Shown: one piece after another, positions 36,253 to 38,317 of the stretch
Numbering within the stretch: the stretch's first letter is position 1
Layout: each line of letters begins with the position of its first letter
Assembly: GCF_001904725.1 (NCBI RefSeq)
Contig: NZ_MRCE01000055.1
Location: forward strand, 1 to 38,317
Reading direction: 5' to 3'
DNA length: 38,317 nt
Source: Phormidium ambiguum IAM M-71
GTDB lineage: Bacteria; Cyanobacteriota; Cyanobacteriia; Cyanobacteriales; Aerosakkonemataceae
Notes under the pieces: model-generated
What the model saw: the letters and a program-made list of their open reading frames with translations, nothing else
Told to the model about the DNA's origin: nothing
Database searches by the model: none
Made by a program: the position numbers and the translations under genes

Positions 36253-36354
36253 GTATAAAGTGGTGTTTTATGGGGTTTTAGAAGTAATTAGCAGAAGCGA
36301 GTACTATTTCAGCTGCGATCGAGGAGCGACTGTTGTTTAAGATTGATGGGAAAC

Positions 36355-36570
36355 TTATTCTTTCAGGGAATGCCCAGTGGCAGTAATCGCTTGTTTAATT
36401 GACTCTTCTGAAGCAACGGGTTTATTAGATTCAGATGAATCTACTGTGATAGTTTTGGATTTTACATCAATTTCTACCTTGGCGGTGGGATCGACGATCG
36501 CAATAGCTTCAGTAAGTTTTTCTGCCTCTTGCGAATCGGTAAGAGTGGGAACAATCAATTTCAAAGACAT
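36355..36570 (-). CDS. Small HMA-like domain protein lacking CxxC
   Basis: A 71-aa protein with the beta-alpha-beta pattern of heavy-metal-associated domains: LKLIVPTLTDSQEAEKLTEAI, VDPTAKVEIDVKSKTITVDS, then ESIKQAITATGHSLKE. The loop that would hold CxxC reads PTLTDSQ, so no thiol metal site exists. The protein contains no Cys at all. Such Cys-less forms occur in cyanobacteria and are annotated as HMA-like. It may be a protein-interaction or degenerate module; function unknown. It is convergent with the Rpn-like gene. Confidence 0.85.
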   Translation of the reverse strand: MSLKLIVPTLTDSQEAEKLTEAIAIVDPTAKVEIDVKSKTITVDSSESNKPVASEESIKQAITATGHSLKE

Positions 36571-36748
36571 AGATAGATTTTAATTCCTTGCTATTTTTGG
36601 AAACTTTTGTCTTAACTTTAGAGATTGATTCGGCGTATGGCATCTGTCATTAGGAATTAGTCATTAGGAAGAAGAAAATTTAGATTTTGACCATGATAAT
36701 ATAAGGGTTTATGCCTAGTTTATAAGAATTATAGGAGATGTCTAAAGG

Positions 36749-37594
36749 ATGGAAACAATGATGCGAAATCTTAAGTTACCCTCTGGACAATTAATTCCTA
36801 TTCTGGGCATGGGTACCTGGCGAATGGGGGAAAGTCCGAGAAATCATCAAAGTGAAATTGATGCTTTGCGTTATGGGTTGGATTTAGGTTTATCTTTGAT
36901 TGATACTGCGGAAATGTATGGAGAAGGGGGTGCAGAAGAAGTTATTTCACAGGTAATTGCTTCTCGTCGTGCATCGGTGTTTTTAGTTAGTAAAGTCTAC
37001 CCTCATAATGCCTCGAAACAAGGGACAATTGCAGCTTGCGAGCGAAGTCTCAAACGATTGAAAACTGACTATCTTGACCTTTATTTGCTGCATTGGCGCG
37101 GTTCTATTCCGTTAGCAGAAACCCTCGAAGCATTTCAAACTCTGCAACAAGCAGGCAAAATTCGTAGTTATGGGGTGAGTAATTTTGATGTGGAGGATAT
37201 GGAGGAAGTTAGTCAGTTGAAGGGGGGAAAAGAAATTGTTACTAATCAAGTTCTTTATAATTTGACACGGCGAGGGATTGAATGGAATTTATTGCCTTGG
37301 TGTCGGGAACGTAACATCCCAATCATGGCTTATTCTCCGATTGAGCAAGGAAGATTGCTGAATAATAGAACACTTAAGACGATCGCACAACAACGTCAAG
37401 TCACTCCGGCGCAAGTAGCACTAGCTTGGGTATTACATCAAGACAATGTAATTGTAATTCCTAAATCGAGTCAGATTGACCATATAGAACAGAATTATGC
37501 TGCTTTGAATTTGAAATTAAGTGCTGATGAGTTGGCTACTTTGGATGCGGCGTTTCCACTACCAAGTAAACCTGTTCCTTTAGAAACTCTTTAA
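36749..37594 (+). CDS. Aldo/keto reductase
   Basis: A 281-aa NADPH-dependent oxidoreductase of the aldo/keto reductase superfamily, an (alpha/beta)8 barrel in the cytosol. The catalytic tetrad is Asp52 and Tyr57 (LIDTAEMYGEGGAEE), Lys82 (FLVSKVYP) and His115 (YLLHW). GVSNFDVEDMEE and VIPKSSQIDHIEQN are the usual substrate and NADP-binding signatures. The size and motifs place it with the 2,5-diketo-gluconate-reductase-like/YeaE group. The ATG at 36749 has AGGAG 11 nt upstream (36733-36737) and AAAGG directly before it. The substrate cannot be told from sequence. It stands alone on the plus strand. Confidence 0.94.
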   Translation: METMMRNLKLPSGQLIPILGMGTWRMGESPRNHQSEIDALRYGLDLGLSLIDTAEMYGEGGAEEVISQVIASRRASVFLVSKVYPHNASKQGTIAACERSLKRLKTDYLDLYLLHWRGSIPLAETLEAFQTLQQAGKIRSYGVSNFDVEDMEEVSQLKGGKEIVTNQVLYNLTRRGIEWNLLPWCRERNIPIMAYSPIEQGRLLNNRTLKTIAQQRQVTPAQVALAWVLHQDNVIVIPKSSQIDHIEQNYAALNLKLSADELATLDAAFPLPSKPVPLETL

Positions 37595-37649
37595 TTACTT
37601 GTTTCTAAATACCCATTCTCTATGAAGATGCGCTGCACGGAACCCCACC

Positions 37650-37680
37650 CCAAACCCCTCCCCGTAGACGGGAAGGGGCA
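37650..37680. repeat. Palindromic intergenic repeat after the aldo/keto reductase gene
   Basis: CCCCTCCCCG, a short TAGA loop, then CGGGAAGGGG form a 10-bp stem with one mismatch, preceded by CCCCACCCCAAA. This phrase is a widespread cyanobacterial intergenic repeat. No T-run follows. Confidence 0.65.
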
Positions 37681-37729
37681 ATGATTCAGCGCAATTTTAC
37701 AGAGAATAGGGATAAATCGTTGATATTTC

Positions 37730-38146
37730 TCAGTCATCAATCACTTTTCCGCGCAGAGTTTTGATTTGACTTCGCTTAGTCTTGCTATCCAAACGTTTTC
37801 TTTGAGAACTCCGAGTTGGCTTGCTCTTTTTTCGGGGTTTGGGAAGTGCGATCGCACTCTTAATCAACTCTTGCAATCGTTGCAACGCCTCTTCTCGATT
37901 CTGCTCCTGAGTGCGGTGTTCTTGCGCCTTAATGACAATCACCCCTTCTTTGGTAATCCGCCCGTCGGAAAGCTTCAACAATCGCTCTTTGTAAGACTCA
38001 GGTAAGGAGGAAGCGATAATGTCGAAGCGCAGGTGAATTGCGGTTGCTACCTTATTGACATTTTGCCCACCTGCCCCTTGAGAGCGAACTGCACTCATTT
38101 CAATCTCACACTCTGGAATAGTCACATTCTGAGAAATTTGTATCAT
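37730..38146 (-). CDS. arfB: Alternative ribosome-rescue factor ArfB (peptidyl-tRNA hydrolase)
   Basis: A 138-aa protein that enters stalled ribosomes lacking a stop codon and hydrolyses peptidyl-tRNA. It starts with MIQISQNVTIPECEIEM and carries the catalytic GGQ at residues 26-28 (SQGAGGQNVNK), then AIHLRFDI, GVIVIKAQEHRTQEQNRE, and a Lys/Arg-rich C-terminal tail (KPRKKSKPTRSSQRKRL) that inserts in the mRNA channel. Size and order match E. coli ArfB/YaeJ closely. It lacks the other domains of release factors RF1/RF2. It is a single gene on the minus strand, convergent with the aldo/keto reductase gene. Confidence 0.95.
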   Translation of the reverse strand: MIQISQNVTIPECEIEMSAVRSQGAGGQNVNKVATAIHLRFDIIASSLPESYKERLLKLSDGRITKEGVIVIKAQEHRTQEQNREEALQRLQELIKSAIALPKPRKKSKPTRSSQRKRLDSKTKRSQIKTLRGKVIDD

Positions 38147-38219
38147 AATTTAACAATTGTCCAGAGATGAGTCACGCTAGTTTTTGAGCAAATTTTACTC
38201 TGGTTCACCTTTATCTATT

Positions 38220-38236
38220 ACAGCGCTTCGCGCTGT
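38220..38236. repeat. Palindrome near the left end of an IS630-type element
   Basis: ACAGCGC, TTC loop, GCGCTGT: a 7-bp perfect hairpin flanked by TTA on both sides. It lies 40 bp before the transposase start and may mark the terminal inverted repeat of the element. The insertion border cannot be fixed without the right end. Confidence 0.45.
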
Positions 38237-38275
38237 TATGAGGTACAATAAAATATCATTTAGTAGCCAAAGCTA

Positions 38276-38317
38276 ATGAAAGCATATTCACTTGAGTTCC
38301 GCAAAAGAATAGTGATA
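38276..38317 (+). CDS. IS630-family transposase, first 14 codons (cut by window end)
   Basis: The reading frame MKAYSLEFRKRIVI runs to the last base of the window. This is the standard opening of the helix-turn-helix domain of IS630-family transposases (K-x-Y-S-x-E-F/L-R-x-R-I/V). The rest is outside the window, so intactness is unknown. The element lies just upstream of arfB and points away from it. Confidence 0.6.
   Translation, partial: MKAYSLEFRKRIVI

Overview
The window comes from a cyanobacterial chromosome, most likely a filamentous species. The evidence is frequent HIP1 octamers (GCGATCGC), heptad-type short tandem repeats built on CCCCAGT/CCCCAAT, moderately AT-rich DNA, a phytochrome with the bilin-binding Cys of the Cph1 type, Rcp1-type response regulators, a CHASE2 cyclase, DUF928 and CHAT proteins, and haemagglutinin-like exoproteins of cyanobacterial type. 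No rRNA, tRNA or CRISPR array was seen. All calls come from reading motifs; no database search was run.

Layout. 1-7.2 kb is a mixed metabolic and unknown stretch: cobM (B12 synthesis, minus), a small lectin-like protein (minus), a cytoplasmic GH13 alpha-amylase (plus), a large membrane protein with a CPBP-like C-terminus (plus) and a DUF2235/Tle1-like hydrolase (minus). 7.2-8.1 kb is a gene-poor scar holding a broken double-glycine leader joined to the N-terminus of a PII protein. 8.1-22.7 kb is a two-component signalling island, almost all plus strand: a triple-PAS kinase, an Rcp1-like regulator, a phytochrome, a second Rcp1-like regulator overlapping it, a REC-PAS-kinase-REC hybrid, a REC-kinase-REC hybrid, and a BarA-like membrane hybrid kinase ending in an HPt domain. 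A DUF938 methyltransferase is inserted on the minus strand.

22.8-35.0 kb is entirely minus strand. In transcription order it holds two paralogous two-partner-secretion (FHA-type) exoproteins, a secreted TPR-CHAT caspase-like protein only 4 nt downstream of the second, a secreted DUF928 protein, and, after a 0.7 kb gap with gene debris and a palindromic repeat, a CHASE2-PAS adenylate cyclase. No TpsB transporter lies in the window. This group is the best candidate for a poorly described system: an exoprotein/CHAT/DUF928 module with a possible cAMP sensor.

35.2-38.3 kb holds an Rpn-like nuclease-fold protein with in-frame microrepeats, a small HMA-like protein without metal-binding cysteines, an aldo/keto reductase, the ribosome-rescue hydrolase ArfB, and the first 14 codons of an IS630-type transposase cut by the window edge.

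How the genes may work together (inference): the phytochrome and its two single-domain regulators look like a light-sensing phosphorelay with translational coupling. The neighbouring hybrid kinases and the HPt domain could share phosphotransfer. The secretion/CHAT block and the cyclase are probably a separate cell-surface unit.
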